From Diadema setosum (taxonomy: Eukaryota; Echinodermata; Echinoidea; Diadematoida; Diadematidae), in contig CM067069.1 of NCBI GenBank assembly GCA_033980235.1, positions 289,501 to 353,500 on the forward strand: a stretch of DNA of 64,000 bases, written 5' to 3'. Positions 47,242 to 58,238 of the stretch are shown here, piece after piece (the first letter of the stretch is position 1; the number at the start of each line of letters is the position of its first letter). The notes below the pieces were generated by a model. The model had not been told where the DNA came from and searched no databases. It worked only from the letters and a program-made list of their open reading frames with translations. The translations under genes and the position numbers were made by a program.

Positions 47242-47873
47242 TACTAGTACTGTAACAGATGTTTTGATCCCTCAAGAAAATTTTAACCTGCCTACCCTGT
47301 GCGCGTAATGTAGTAATCCTCGTGGTTACCACAAACGATTGCACAATACACAGTGTACATGTATGTACGATTGGCCTCGGCTCGGTCGACTGATAGGCAG
47401 TGCTAGTGGGGGAGCGTAGCGGGGACGCGGGACGGACGGCGACCGGAATGACTCGACTGGAGAGTAGCCCAGCGACTAGCGAGCTGTTGCGCTTGCATAG
47501 ACCAGGGAGGTCACCTCCCTGCATAGACGGAGTTGAGCAAAGGTGTATTAAATTTAATTAGTTAGATGATCAGAATGAACTGGTAGCTGTTATAACATAT
47601 AGCAAACGAATTCTCATATTTTGAACAAAGAATCACCAAGGATGAAGACAATAATGAACATGGAAGGTGAATCATGATTCGTGATCGGGTGAGTTCCTTT
47701 TTCGATTCTATCCTCGCTCGAGGGCGCTCCTCTGAGGCTCTGTATAAAATAAACAATGTGTAGGCCTACGTTCGATCGCAGTGGAAGGCCCCGTAAACGA
47801 TCACATTTTCACACTTGTAATTAACACTTGTTTTGACAAGAGTAGCCCGACGTCGAAATATGAAACATAATCA
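47242..47873. other. Gene-free flank left of the BEL element
   Basis: GC-richer at 47380-47480. A hairpin GGAGGT/ACCTCC lies at about 47504-47516. No exon supported. Confidence 0.4.
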
Positions 47874-47878
47874 ATATA
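47874..47878 (+). repeat. BEL target-site duplication, left (ATATA)
   Basis: ATATA directly before the 5' LTR; its partner is 59454-59458. Confidence 0.85.
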
Positions 47879-49093
47879 TGTTGTGCGTGATTACAGCGGT
47901 TTCACATTGATACGTTCTGATAGTGTTGTGACGTCAGAAGCGAGAGTTTTATCGCCCTTTCTGAGCATTGCGGTTGGGGGCGCTGATGTTTTGGTGAGGA
48001 GCTAATTCACGTTGGGTCAACATGTTGTGGTCATTGAAGGTCACTGTTATATTTTGGTTGTTTCACGCAAGCCCAATGTTGTAAGTACAAAATGAGTGAA
48101 GATTATTTGAGTTAAATAGTTTCTTTTGTTTGAGCTATGATGCATTTGAGTGAAGAAATGGTGGAAGTGGTAAACTAGAGTTTAAAATGTTATCGTTTGA
48201 GTACGAGATTGTGACGCGTGTTGCCACTGAATGTTGTGTGGTGAAACTTCGCACGATCGTCTGCGTTTAGGTATCAAAGAAAATACAACGCAAATGAGGT
48301 GAAAATTGAGAATGGTTATGCCTGGACTATAACAGGCTGAGCAGAATTATGAAGATAGTGTGGAAATAAGAAATTGATGAAGTTGGTGTTTTATAATGCT
48401 GAAAGGAGCCAGATAAACAGTAGAAATGTATGTGTGAAACTGACAGCGTGTTGGTGATAGAGAAAGTAGGTCAGGCCATGTGGGGTCAATTGATGCAGGC
48501 TCTAGCTGTGAGCTGGGCGACTGTTGAGATGTAGGCTCGGACAGATTATCGATAATGGAAGTCATGTGTATAAGATGAACAGTATGCAAGGTTATGATAA
48601 ATGATATTGGGTTAAGAGTATCATTATGACCTATTCACTCATGTAGCAAAATACAAATTGGTATTTATGCAATCTCAAAGGGGGTTTATGTATGTATATT
48701 GTATTGCACCTTTGCAATGTTACCAGCTGTGGAATGAGGTGTGGAAGACACAAAGGGTTACACAAATAACGCAATTGCCTTAACTAGTCCGTTGGATTTA
48801 TTGATGGAATGAAGATACATTCACAAGGAGAATGTACATTTACAGATCTGTATGTACAATATGTATGGAGGTCGAATGTTCATGTGTCCATTCGTGTTGA
48901 CATATTTGTGTATGTTCATTGGCAAGTGCTATTGCTCAATGACATGACTATTTCATTTTGTTTCATTAAAGGTTGAACCATCATCATCATGGTCATCATC
49001 TACAGATGCCAGTTGGTATCAACACACGGGTCTACTTGAGTGATTTATTGGTCAACAGTGAACTTTAGTAAAGTGGTTAATACGTCACTAACA
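47879..49093 (+). repeat. 5' LTR of BEL/Pao element
   Basis: 1215 bp, begins TGTTGTGCGTGATTAC and ends TACGTCACTAACA. On reading, no difference from the 3' LTR, which is offset by exactly 10,360 bp. TATA-like and poly(A) signals inside were not assigned with confidence. Confidence 0.95.
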
Positions 49094-49130
49094 GTTCAAC
49101 AACAATGAGTCTGGACGTGACTACAGGTAT

Positions 49131-51136
49131 CAGTCTACGACAGGCTGATTCTACCAGTCATCAGTCTTTGACAGGCTGATTCTACGAGTCATCAGTCGAC
49201 GACGGGCTGATTCTACGAGTCATCAGTCTACGACAGGCTGATTCTACGAGTCATCAGTCTACGACAGGCTGATTCTACCAGTCATCAGTCTCCGACAGGC
49301 TGATTCTACGAGTCATCAGTCTACGACAGGCTGATTCTACCAGTCATCAGTCGACGACGGGCTGATTCTACGAGTCATCAGTCTACGACAGGCTGATTCT
49401 ACGAGTCATCAGTCTACGACAGGCTGATTCTACCAGTCATCAGTCTTTGACAGGCTGATTCTACGAGTCATCAGTCGACGACGGGCTGATTCTACGAGTC
49501 ATCTGTCTACGACAGGCTGATTCTACCAGTCATCAGTCTACGACAGGCTGATTCTACGAGTCATCAGTCTACGACAGGCTGATTCTACGAGTCATCAGTC
49601 TACGACAGGCTGATTCTACGAGTCATCAGTCTACGACAGGCTGATTCTACCAGTCATCAGTCTTTGACAGGCTGATTCTACGAGTCATCAGTCGACGACG
49701 GGCTGATTCTACGAGTCATCAGTCTACGACAGGCTGATTCTACGAGTCATCAGTCTACGACAGGCTGATTCTACCAGTCATCAGTCTCCGACAGGCTGAT
49801 TCTACGAGTCATCAGTCTACGACAGGCTGATTCTACCAGTCATCAGTCGACGACGGGCTGATTCTACGAGTCATCAGTCTACGACAGGCTGATTCTACGA
49901 GTCATCAGTCTACGACAGGCTGATTCTACCAGTCATCAGTCTTTGACAGGCTGATTCTACGAGTCATCAGTCGACGACGGGCTGATTCTACGAGTCATCT
50001 GTCTACGACAGGCTGATTCTACCAGTCATCAGTCTACGACAGGCTGATTCTACGAGTCATCAGTCTACGACAGGCTGATTCTACGAGTCATCAGTCTACG
50101 ACAGGCTGATTCTACGAGTCATCAGTCTACGACAGGCTGATTCTACCAGTCATCAGTCTTTGACAGCCAGATTCTACGAGTCATCAGTCTACGACAGGCT
50201 GATTCTACGAGTCATCAGTCTACGACAGTCTGATTCTACGAGTCATCAGTCTTCGACAGGCTGATTCTACGAGTCATCAGTCTACGACAGGCTGATTCTA
50301 CGAGTCATCAGTCTACGACAGGCTGATTCTACCAGTCATCAGTCTACGACAGGCTGATTCTACGAGTCATCAGTCTACGACAGGCTGATTCTACGAGTCA
50401 TCAGTCTACGACAGGCTGATTCTACCAGTCATCAGTCTATGACAGGCTGATTCTACCAGTTATCAGTCTACGACAGGCTGATTCTACCAGTCATCAGTCT
50501 ACGACAGACTGATTCCACGAGTCATCAGTTTATGACAGGCTGATTTTACGAGTCATCAGTCTACGACAGGCTGATTCTACGAGTCATCAGTCTACGACGG
50601 GCTGATTTTACGAGTCATCAGTCAACGACAGGCTGATTCTACCAGTCATCAGTCTACGACGGGCTGATTCTACGAGTCATCAGTCAACGACAGGCTGATT
50701 CTACCAGTCATCAGTCTCCGACAGGCTGATTCTACGAGTCATCAGTCAACGACAGGCTGATACTACCAGTCATCAGTCTACGACGGGCTGATTCTACGAG
50801 TCATCAGTCTAGGACAGGCTGATTCTACCATTCATCAGTCTATGACAGGCTGATTCTACGAGTCATCAGTCTATGACAGGCTGATTCTACCAGTCATCGG
50901 TCTACGACAGGCTGATTCTACGAGTCATCAGTTTATGACAGGCTGATTCTACGAGTCATCAGTCTACGACAGGCTGATTCTACCAGTCATCAGTCTACGA
51001 CAGGCTGATTCTACCAGTCATCGGTCTACGACAGGCTGATTCTACGAATCATCAGTCTATGACAGGCTGATTTTACGAGTCATCAGTCTAGGACAGGCTG
51101 ATTCTACCATTCATCAGTCTATGACAGGCTGATTCT
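49131..51136 (+). repeat. 31-bp minisatellite in the BEL leader (about 65 copies)
   Basis: Consensus unit: CAGTCTACGACAGGCTGATT followed by CTACGAGTCAT (31 bp). Units differ at a few positions (CTACCAG, GTCGACGACGG, GTCTTTGAC, GTCTCCGAC). These variants recur at exactly 496 bp (16 units), for example TCTTTG at 49165/49661/50157 and 49444/49940, and TCCG at 49291/49787. The array is therefore partly built of 16-unit higher-order blocks. Each unit may itself descend from two 15/16-bp halves that both begin CTACGA. Later units (after about 50400) are more variable. Confidence 0.95.
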
Positions 51137-51177
51137 ATATACGGCTTATCACACCACGGTTGTGACTACAGGACAGG

Positions 51178-54100
51178 ATGAGTCACACAGATATCAATGA
51201 AGACTTGGCGGCCAAGCTCGTTGTAAAGGAGCGAGGTGCAGTACCAGTGATCAACGGTGTTGAGTCAGCTGATGGTGGGGTTCTGCATCATGACATCAAT
51301 CCGGAGGATTCCGTGAGCCAATGTGGAAGGAGCTCCACTTCATCAACATCCTCGAGGCTAAAGGCCATGGCTAAGAGGGCAGCCTTGGAGGTAGAGGCAG
51401 CGGCCTTAGCTCAGCGGCAGGAATACGAGCTTGAGGAGTTGCGACTCAAGCAGCGCAAGGCTCAGCTAGCGCTGAGAATAGAGCTGCAGGTTGCTCAAGC
51501 TCAAGAGCAAGTTTACCAGCAGGATGATGCTGCACTTCGACCATCTGTTGCGCAGGAAGGTCCCCGTATGGAGCCGCCAGTTGTGCACGCTTCCACGCCT
51601 TCACGCCCTGCTGCTGCAGTGAATGCTGTCGAAAGGCCACGCGAGGATGAGACGCTCCCATACCCTCCTTCGGAGAGAGATGCAGTCTTCCTTGAGTTGC
51701 TTCAACAAGGACAGCAACAGCAACAGCGACTACTAGAATCCGTATCTCTGCCTCAAATAGATCTTGAGAGGTATGATGGAAATCCTTTGAAGTTCCACGA
51801 GTTTTGGCGTGGGTTCGAAAATTGCGTCGACCAAACAACCGTGAGCGATGCGGTCAAGCTTGACCGCTTACTTCGCTACTGCGCAGGAGATGTGAGAAGG
51901 CTTCTTCAGCCATGTTTGATCATGAAAGCGTCAGAGGGGTATCATAAAGCTAAGAGTATTCTCCAAGAGAAGTACGGTGATCCTGTGCTAATAGCCGATG
52001 CATGGTTACGGAAGGTAACCGAGGGAAAGAGGATCAGTCCTCAAGATCGACGTGGCCTTGGAGAGATGGCGGATGAGATCCTCATCTGTGTGCGGACGCT
52101 GGAGGCAATCGGTCAGCGTTCCGAATTGACCTCACAGCGTGTTCTTCTACAAGTCACGGAAAGGCTGCCGTATTACCTAAGAGCTAGGTGGTTGAAGATG
52201 GTTAGTACTGCTCGGAAAGACCGAAGACTTCCTTCCATCAGCGACCTGGTCACCCTCTTGCAGGAGGTGGCCAAGGAAGAAAACGATCCGGTCTTTGGAA
52301 GGTTGCTAGAGAGAGATGTTTCTAAGACGCCGTCCATGAAGAAGAGGGCATCCAGCAAGGCTCATAAGGGAGTCTTTACAGCGAGCACTGATGACGGAGA
52401 TGTCAAAACGAGGCCTTGTGTTAAGTGCAAAGGGAATCACACCTTGTTTGGATGTGAACAGTTCAAACAGCTGGAGCCAGATGAAAGACTGAAGTTGGCC
52501 AAAGACGAGAAGCTCTGTTTTAACTGCTTGAAGAAGGGCCATGGTGCCAACGGATGCAAGGTCAACCGTGTTTGTACGGTTAAAGGATGTGGCAAGAAAC
52601 ACACAAAATTCTTGCATCTTCCAAGACAGCCTTCTCAGCCTGGTAGAAATGCATTGCCACCAAATGCTCAGGAGATGCGTCGTGATGAACCCCGGTCATC
52701 ATCTACAGCAGGTGAAGCTAGTAATCACTCATCAGCTCGAGTAGGAGAGATGGCTAGCAACGTCATAGGGGCCGGCAGCAAGATTGCACTTCCTATAGTG
52801 GCAGTAAGAGTGAGAGCCAAGGGAAAGAACACTTACTTTGACACTTACGCCCTCTTAGACAGTGGCTCGACTTCAACGTTTTGTACTACAGAGCTGACTA
52901 GGAAGGTCGAGGCTGAGGGGGGAACTCAGAAGCTGTCGATGTCAACGTTGGATAAGTCCAGTAGTGTGATAACGTGCAAGACAGTCAGCCTTGAAGTGGA
53001 AAGTCTGTCAACTGGGAACAGGCTGAATCTCCCTCATGTGTATGCGAAGGAACAAATTAATGTGAGCCGTTCACACATCGTTGATGTGAGCGACACTGAG
53101 CGATTCCCACATTTGGCAGATGTAGATGTCCCTAAGGCCAGCCCTCGAGACGTGATGCTTCTCATCGGTCAAGATGTCCCAGAGGCATTGGTACCCCTAG
53201 ATGTCAGACGTGGTAAGGCTGAGGACATCTATGCCGTGAAGACTGTGCTAGGTTGGACCGTGAATGGACCAGTTGGGAACCACCACAGTGACCAAGACGT
53301 ATCGTCAAGCTTTATTTCCAGGGACGCGAATTTGGAGCTTCAAGTGGAAAGGTTTTGGTCACTTGAGTCGACAGAGTCTCTAGCAGACCAGTCTAAGTGT
53401 ATGTCTGTAAATGACAGGAGGGCTCTGGATGTCTGGGATGAGAGTATCCAAAAGGAAGATGGTCACTACCAGTTGTCTATACCCTTCAAGGAGAGACCCC
53501 CAAAGCTGGCTGACAACATGAGTGTGGCTGAAAGGAGGCTGCAGAGTCTTGGTAGGAGACTAAGAAGAGATGAGGATCTACACAGACGATATACCAAGGC
53601 CATGACAGATTTGGTCGAGGAAGGATATGCTGAGAAAGTAGCGGAAGAAAATGCAGGTTCATGCGACCCTGTTTGGTATCTTCCTCATCATCCCGTTGAG
53701 AACCCCAACAAGCCAGGGAAGACAAGGATTGTGTTTGACTGTGCGTCTACCTTCCTGGGAAGATCATTGAATGATGCTGTTTTACAAGGTCCTGATTTGA
53801 CAAACTCACTTCTGGGTGTTCTCTTGAGGTTTCGTCAGGAGCCCATTGCAGTTATGGGGGACATCAAAGCCATGTTCAATCAAGTGCGAGTCCCACCTGA
53901 TGAAAGAGATTTGCTGAGATTTCTCTGGTGGCCGGAAGGAGATGTGGAGAAGCAACCCGAGGTATACAGGATGTGTGTACACCTCTTTGGAGGGACCTGG
54001 TGTCCCAGTGTGTGCAGCTTTGCTCTGAGGCGTACCAGTGAAGACCAGGATGCGGAGTTCTCCCCAGAAGCAGTAAACGTGGTGAAGCGCAACTTCTATG

Positions 54101-56736
54101 TGGATGACTGCCTGGTGTCTGTGAAGGAAGAGGATAAAGCAGTTCAGCTCGTAGATGAGCTGAAGAGAATGCTGAAAGGGGGAGGCTTCAACCTAACTAA
54201 ATGGCTGAGCAACAGCCCAAAGGTGATGGAGTCTGTGCCTGTTCATGACAGGGCAAAGGAGGTGGAAGGACTTGACTTGACTTATGACGCATTACCAATT
54301 GAGAGGGCCCTGGGTGTGAAATGGAACATTGAACTTGACACCATGACATATGGAATCACACCGAAGCACAAGCCATGTACCCGTCGTGGAGTGCTGAGTG
54401 AGGTTTGCTCGGTATATGATCCGTATGGATTTGCGAGTCCATATGTGTTGAATGCAAAGGTTATTTTGCAAGAGCTCACAGCAATGAAACTGGACTGGGA
54501 CGACCCATTACCAGAGAAGCAACGTGACAGCTGGCTGAACTGGAAGAGAGATCTACCACTTATGGAGGATTTCAACATCAGCAGGTGCCTAAAACCTCAT
54601 GACTTTGGTGAGGTGATGGAGTATCAGTTGCATCATTTTTCTGATGCTTCGGAGAGGGCATATGGTGTAGCCTCTTATCTTCGAGTGACGAACCAGGAAG
54701 GCAAAGTTTATTGCAGTCTAGTCATGGCCAGGACTCGTCTGACGCCGCTGAAGAGAGTTACAATACCGAGACTTGAGTTGATGGCGGCGACGCTTGCTGT
54801 AAGAGTGGATAGTATGCTGAGACGTGAGCTTGACTTCAACTTGAAGGAATCCGTCTTCTGGAGTGACAGCACTATAGTGCTCCAGTATATCAAGAATGTG
54901 GAGAAGCGATTCCACACATTTGTTGGGAACAGGATCGCAGTAATCCATGAAGGATCTGAACCAAAACAATGGCGCTATGTCGACACTCGGCAGAACCCAG
55001 CTGATGATGTCTCGAGAGGGATGACGGCTGAGCAGCTGATGAACAGTGACAGATGGGTAAATGGACCTATCTTCTTGTGGTCTGAGGAGGAGTTATGGCC
55101 AGGAAGCCATGCCTGGGACGATGTCAGTCTTGACGGTGACCCCGAAGTCAAGAGTAAGGACAAGGCTGGGGTTTACATGTCGGCTGAAGTTGAAGGAGCA
55201 GCTTCAATGAGCAAACTGCTTGAACATTATTCATCGTGGCACAGGCTGAAGAAAGCAGTTTGCTGGCTGAGGAGGTACCTGAAATGGCTGAGATGTAGAT
55301 TTGCGCATGCTACTGAAAGCATTTCAGGTGAATCTACTAGTGGAAATCTGACGGTGGAGGAAATGAAGGAAGCAGAGGAGAAAATTCTGCAGTATGTGCA
55401 ATCAGTCAACTTCCCTGATGAGATATCTTCCCTACAGGCTGACCAGAATGACGATGCACGACAAGGACAGAGCTGTAAATATGTCAAGAAAACAAGCTCT
55501 ATCTACAAGCTAGACCCGAGAATGATCAATGGCCTATTGAGGGTAGGAGGAAGGCTAGGCAGATCGGTGCTGCCAGAGGACGCGAAGCATCCGATTATAC
55601 TCCGCAATGATAGCCATGTTGCCAAGCTTATCTTGAGAGAAATACACGAGACATCAGGACATAGTGGGAAGAACCACATATTATCTCGCCTGAACCAGAA
55701 GTACTGGATTCCTGCTGCTGGCTCTGTGATCAGAGGGCTACTTGCTAGATGTGTTGTATGCAGAAGGCAGCGAGGGAAGGTTCTTGTGCAAAAAATGGCG
55801 GATTTGCCAGCAGACCGTCTTACTCCAGACGAGCCCCCTTTCTCGAGAGTTGGGATTGATTACTTTGGACCGTTCGAGTTGAAGAGGGGTCGAAGTGTCG
55901 TGAAGAGGTATGGAGTTCTGTTCACATGTCTTTCTGTGAGAGCGGTTCACCTTGAGATGGCAGATTCCCTTGACACAGACTCTTGCATTAATGCTATCAG
56001 ACGCTTCATAGCACGCAGGGGAAATGTGAGAGAGATTAGGTCTGATAATGGCACTAATTTGGTCGGAGCGGAGAGAGAACTGAGAGCTGCGATACACAGT
56101 TGGAACCAGGCTCAGATACATGAGACGTTGCTGCAGAAGAATATTAAATGGACGTTCAATCCACCCGCAGCTAGTCACCAAGGTGGGGTGTGGGAACGAC
56201 AAATCCGTACTGTGAGGAAGCTGCTGTGTTCCTTGGTCAGACAGCAAACTTTGAACGATGATTCGTTACACACGCTCTTTTGTGAAGTAGAGAGCATCAT
56301 CAACAGCCGGCCAATAACTGGGGTGTCCACTGACGTGAATGATGTAGAAGCCTTGACACCAAATCATCTGCTTCTGCTAAATGCAAGTTCAACGCCGCCT
56401 CCAGTGGCTACTAGTGAGGCAGACAACTATGCCAGGAGGAGATGGCGTCAAGTGCAGTTTCTCGCCGATACCTTTTGGACGAGGTGGAGGAGAGAATATT
56501 TACCACGATTGCAGGAACGGCATAAGTGGGCTACTTCTCAACGCAATGTTCATGTTGGTGATCTGGTCTTAGTAGTCGACGAGCACTCCCCGCGCAATGT
56601 TTGGCCTTTGGGAAGGGTCCTCCAGACATGGCCGGATGAGAAGGGCTTTGTTCGTCAGTGTGAAGTTAAAACACGAACTAGCGTACTGCGGAGACCAGTT
56701 ACTAAGCTATGTTTGATTCTCGAAGCAGATTCTTAG
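51178..56736 (+). CDS. BEL/Pao gag-pol polyprotein, intact
   Basis: A single frame of 1852 residues. Gag: Glu/Ala-rich coiled coil at about 60-110, the conserved DUF1759-type region from about 191 (LERYDGNPLKFHEFWRGFEN), and zinc knuckles at C414-C426 (CX2CX3HX4C), 447-460 (CX2CX4HX4C) and 466 on. Protease: DSGS at 561-564. Reverse transcriptase: D895 in MGDIKAMF and YVDD at 974-977. RNase H: D1156 (FSDAS), E1200, D1230. Integrase: H1490/H1495 with C1525/C1528 zinc site, then D1561, D1623 and E1673. The C-terminal DUF5641-like segment is at about 1735-1850. All catalytic residues are present, and neither frameshift nor stop separates gag from pol. The start ATG lies 41 bp after the minisatellite. 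The encoded activities copy the element's RNA and integrate the product. Confidence 0.95.
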   Translation: MSHTDINEDLAAKLVVKERGAVPVINGVESADGGVLHHDINPEDSVSQCGRSSTSSTSSRLKAMAKRAALEVEAAALAQRQEYELEELRLKQRKAQLALRIELQVAQAQEQVYQQDDAALRPSVAQEGPRMEPPVVHASTPSRPAAAVNAVERPREDETLPYPPSERDAVFLELLQQGQQQQQRLLESVSLPQIDLERYDGNPLKFHEFWRGFENCVDQTTVSDAVKLDRLLRYCAGDVRRLLQPCLIMKASEGYHKAKSILQEKYGDPVLIADAWLRKVTEGKRISPQDRRGLGEMADEILICVRTLEAIGQRSELTSQRVLLQVTERLPYYLRARWLKMVSTARKDRRLPSISDLVTLLQEVAKEENDPVFGRLLERDVSKTPSMKKRASSKAHKGVFTASTDDGDVKTRPCVKCKGNHTLFGCEQFKQLEPDERLKLAKDEKLCFNCLKKGHGANGCKVNRVCTVKGCGKKHTKFLHLPRQPSQPGRNALPPNAQEMRRDEPRSSSTAGEASNHSSARVGEMASNVIGAGSKIALPIVAVRVRAKGKNTYFDTYALLDSGSTSTFCTTELTRKVEAEGGTQKLSMSTLDKSSSVITCKTVSLEVESLSTGNRLNLPHVYAKEQINVSRSHIVDVSDTERFPHLADVDVPKASPRDVMLLIGQDVPEALVPLDVRRGKAEDIYAVKTVLGWTVNGPVGNHHSDQDVSSSFISRDANLELQVERFWSLESTESLADQSKCMSVNDRRALDVWDESIQKEDGHYQLSIPFKERPPKLADNMSVAERRLQSLGRRLRRDEDLHRRYTKAMTDLVEEGYAEKVAEENAGSCDPVWYLPHHPVENPNKPGKTRIVFDCASTFLGRSLNDAVLQGPDLTNSLLGVLLRFRQEPIAVMGDIKAMFNQVRVPPDERDLLRFLWWPEGDVEKQPEVYRMCVHLFGGTWCPSVCSFALRRTSEDQDAEFSPEAVNVVKRNFYVDDCLVSVKEEDKAVQLVDELKRMLKGGGFNLTKWLSNSPKVMESVPVHDRAKEVEGLDLTYDALPIERALGVKWNIELDTMTYGITPKHKPCTRRGVLSEVCSVYDPYGFASPYVLNAKVILQELTAMKLDWDDPLPEKQRDSWLNWKRDLPLMEDFNISRCLKPHDFGEVMEYQLHHFSDASERAYGVASYLRVTNQEGKVYCSLVMARTRLTPLKRVTIPRLELMAATLAVRVDSMLRRELDFNLKESVFWSDSTIVLQYIKNVEKRFHTFVGNRIAVIHEGSEPKQWRYVDTRQNPADDVSRGMTAEQLMNSDRWVNGPIFLWSEEELWPGSHAWDDVSLDGDPEVKSKDKAGVYMSAEVEGAASMSKLLEHYSSWHRLKKAVCWLRRYLKWLRCRFAHATESISGESTSGNLTVEEMKEAEEKILQYVQSVNFPDEISSLQADQNDDARQGQSCKYVKKTSSIYKLDPRMINGLLRVGGRLGRSVLPEDAKHPIILRNDSHVAKLILREIHETSGHSGKNHILSRLNQKYWIPAAGSVIRGLLARCVVCRRQRGKVLVQKMADLPADRLTPDEPPFSRVGIDYFGPFELKRGRSVVKRYGVLFTCLSVRAVHLEMADSLDTDSCINAIRRFIARRGNVREIRSDNGTNLVGAERELRAAIHSWNQAQIHETLLQKNIKWTFNPPAASHQGGVWERQIRTVRKLLCSLVRQQTLNDDSLHTLFCEVESIINSRPITGVSTDVNDVEALTPNHLLLLNASSTPPPVATSEADNYARRRWRQVQFLADTFWTRWRREYLPRLQERHKWATSQRNVHVGDLVLVVDEHSPRNVWPLGRVLQTWPDEKGFVRQCEVKTRTSVLRRPVTKLCLILEADS

Positions 56737-58238
56737 AGACAATTGGTGTTTCTAAGATGAGGGGTGCAAGCCTAGCGCTGCCCCGTGCGGAGTTATTTGT
56801 TTGTGCAGTCAGAACTAGAACGCTGAATTGATATTGATAGTTTTGTGTATTTAGTGACAACAGAATAGTTGTCAGTCAGCGAGTTCAGAGAACATTATTC
56901 TGAAACGGCGAGTTTCATTTGAAATGATATATGCAAGGTGTTTTGAAATACATTGTATGTTGTTGTTTATTAGAGGTGCGAGCCTAGCGCCGCCTCCCGT
57001 CTCCCACATGTGATCGCTCATTATTATCAACAGCATGAACAGACATGTTTGAATTACTTATGTTGCGATTTCAACATCAAGCAGGGAAGTATCCTTGCAA
57101 TATAGACGCGAATCGCCAACGGAACGTGCTATTGTTGATGGATTCAGTTAGTGAATACATAGCGCATCACCAGATATGGAAGGACCCACCCATGCAACTC
57201 CGGCGATTTGGAGATATTTAGCAGTTTGAAGCTGAGGCTAATATTTTAAGCGCTAAGATTGTGACTCATGAAAGAACCAACAACACAGTAATTTATTCTG
57301 AGAGAGAACAATTCAGTTTATTTCATCATGTGTCAACTTATGAGCAGAGGGATATTTCTAGAAATTAGTAGAAATTCTGATAGTGAACAGAGATTCAATA
57401 GGTCGTGATGAATATCTGTGAGAGACTCAGTACTACTGTGAATTCATCTAAAGTAAAGACTGATTGCAGAACTTTTGTACCGTTGTGTATGAAATTTGTC
57501 AGAGCACCTCTTCCTTTTCTTTAGATGTTATTTCAAATCCTGGCTTGGGACGGGGTTTAATATACACACATTTTGTTCTGGAGTTTAATTGAAGGAAACA
57601 AAGTGAAAGAAAGAATTATTGGTATTGTTAGTCAATTATGGAATGTTGACAAACTTCCTTTCACCTTATGTTGCAAATGCGTAATGTATGCATTGTGTGT
57701 ATGTACCAGTATTTGCATATTTATCATGCGTAGATTGTGTGGCAGTTACAAACTTATGGAGCCATCTATTACCGCAAGTAGTGGATTGCTACTGTAGTGG
57801 CACTGGTTAGGGTACAAATTATCTACAGAACCTATTGGTAGAGGTTTATATGTGGTGTTGTGAGGTTCTGGAATTCTACCATTGTCATGTAAAAGGGTAT
57901 CGGTGTTTAGCCGAGCTATAATTTTAGATACATTTGAAGGGTAGATTGTATTTCACACTTGATGATGAATATACAACCATAATAGTTGTCATGTTTATAT
58001 GTGACGGTTAAAAGAGTTATTCAGTTAGTATATGTAAAACAGGTTGAGCATACAGGACTAGGCTGAATGTTGTATTATGGAAGAATGTTCAGACTGAATT
58101 TAACTTGTTTGTTTGATGATGAGTTTTGAATTTGGAGTTACGAAGAAGTAATCGTTCATTTGTTGTTAAGGTAGAATGATTATTATGATTAATTTGATAA
58201 ATGCTTCGCTTTTGGACTCTGCATTTAAGGGGCCGGGA
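56737..58238 (+). other. BEL/Pao 3' untranslated segment
   Basis: No coding frame beyond short chance ones. Contains a local duplication (GAGCCTAGCGCCGCC at 56979 resembling CAAGCCTAGCGCTGCC at 56767). A purine-rich AAGGGGCCGGGA directly before the 3' LTR (58227-58238) is the probable polypurine tract. Confidence 0.7.

Noticed and set aside
48347..48589. 80-codon minus-strand frame, repeated at 58707-58949
   Set aside because: It occurs twice only because it lies in both LTRs; no coding evidence.
49131..51136. CRISPR-like array of direct repeats
   Set aside because: Units are contiguous at 31 bp with no unique spacers, and lie inside a eukaryotic retrotransposon leader.
57573..57797. Envelope-like frame after BEL pol
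   Set aside because: Only 74 codons, with no signal peptide-fusion-transmembrane arrangement; treated as chance.
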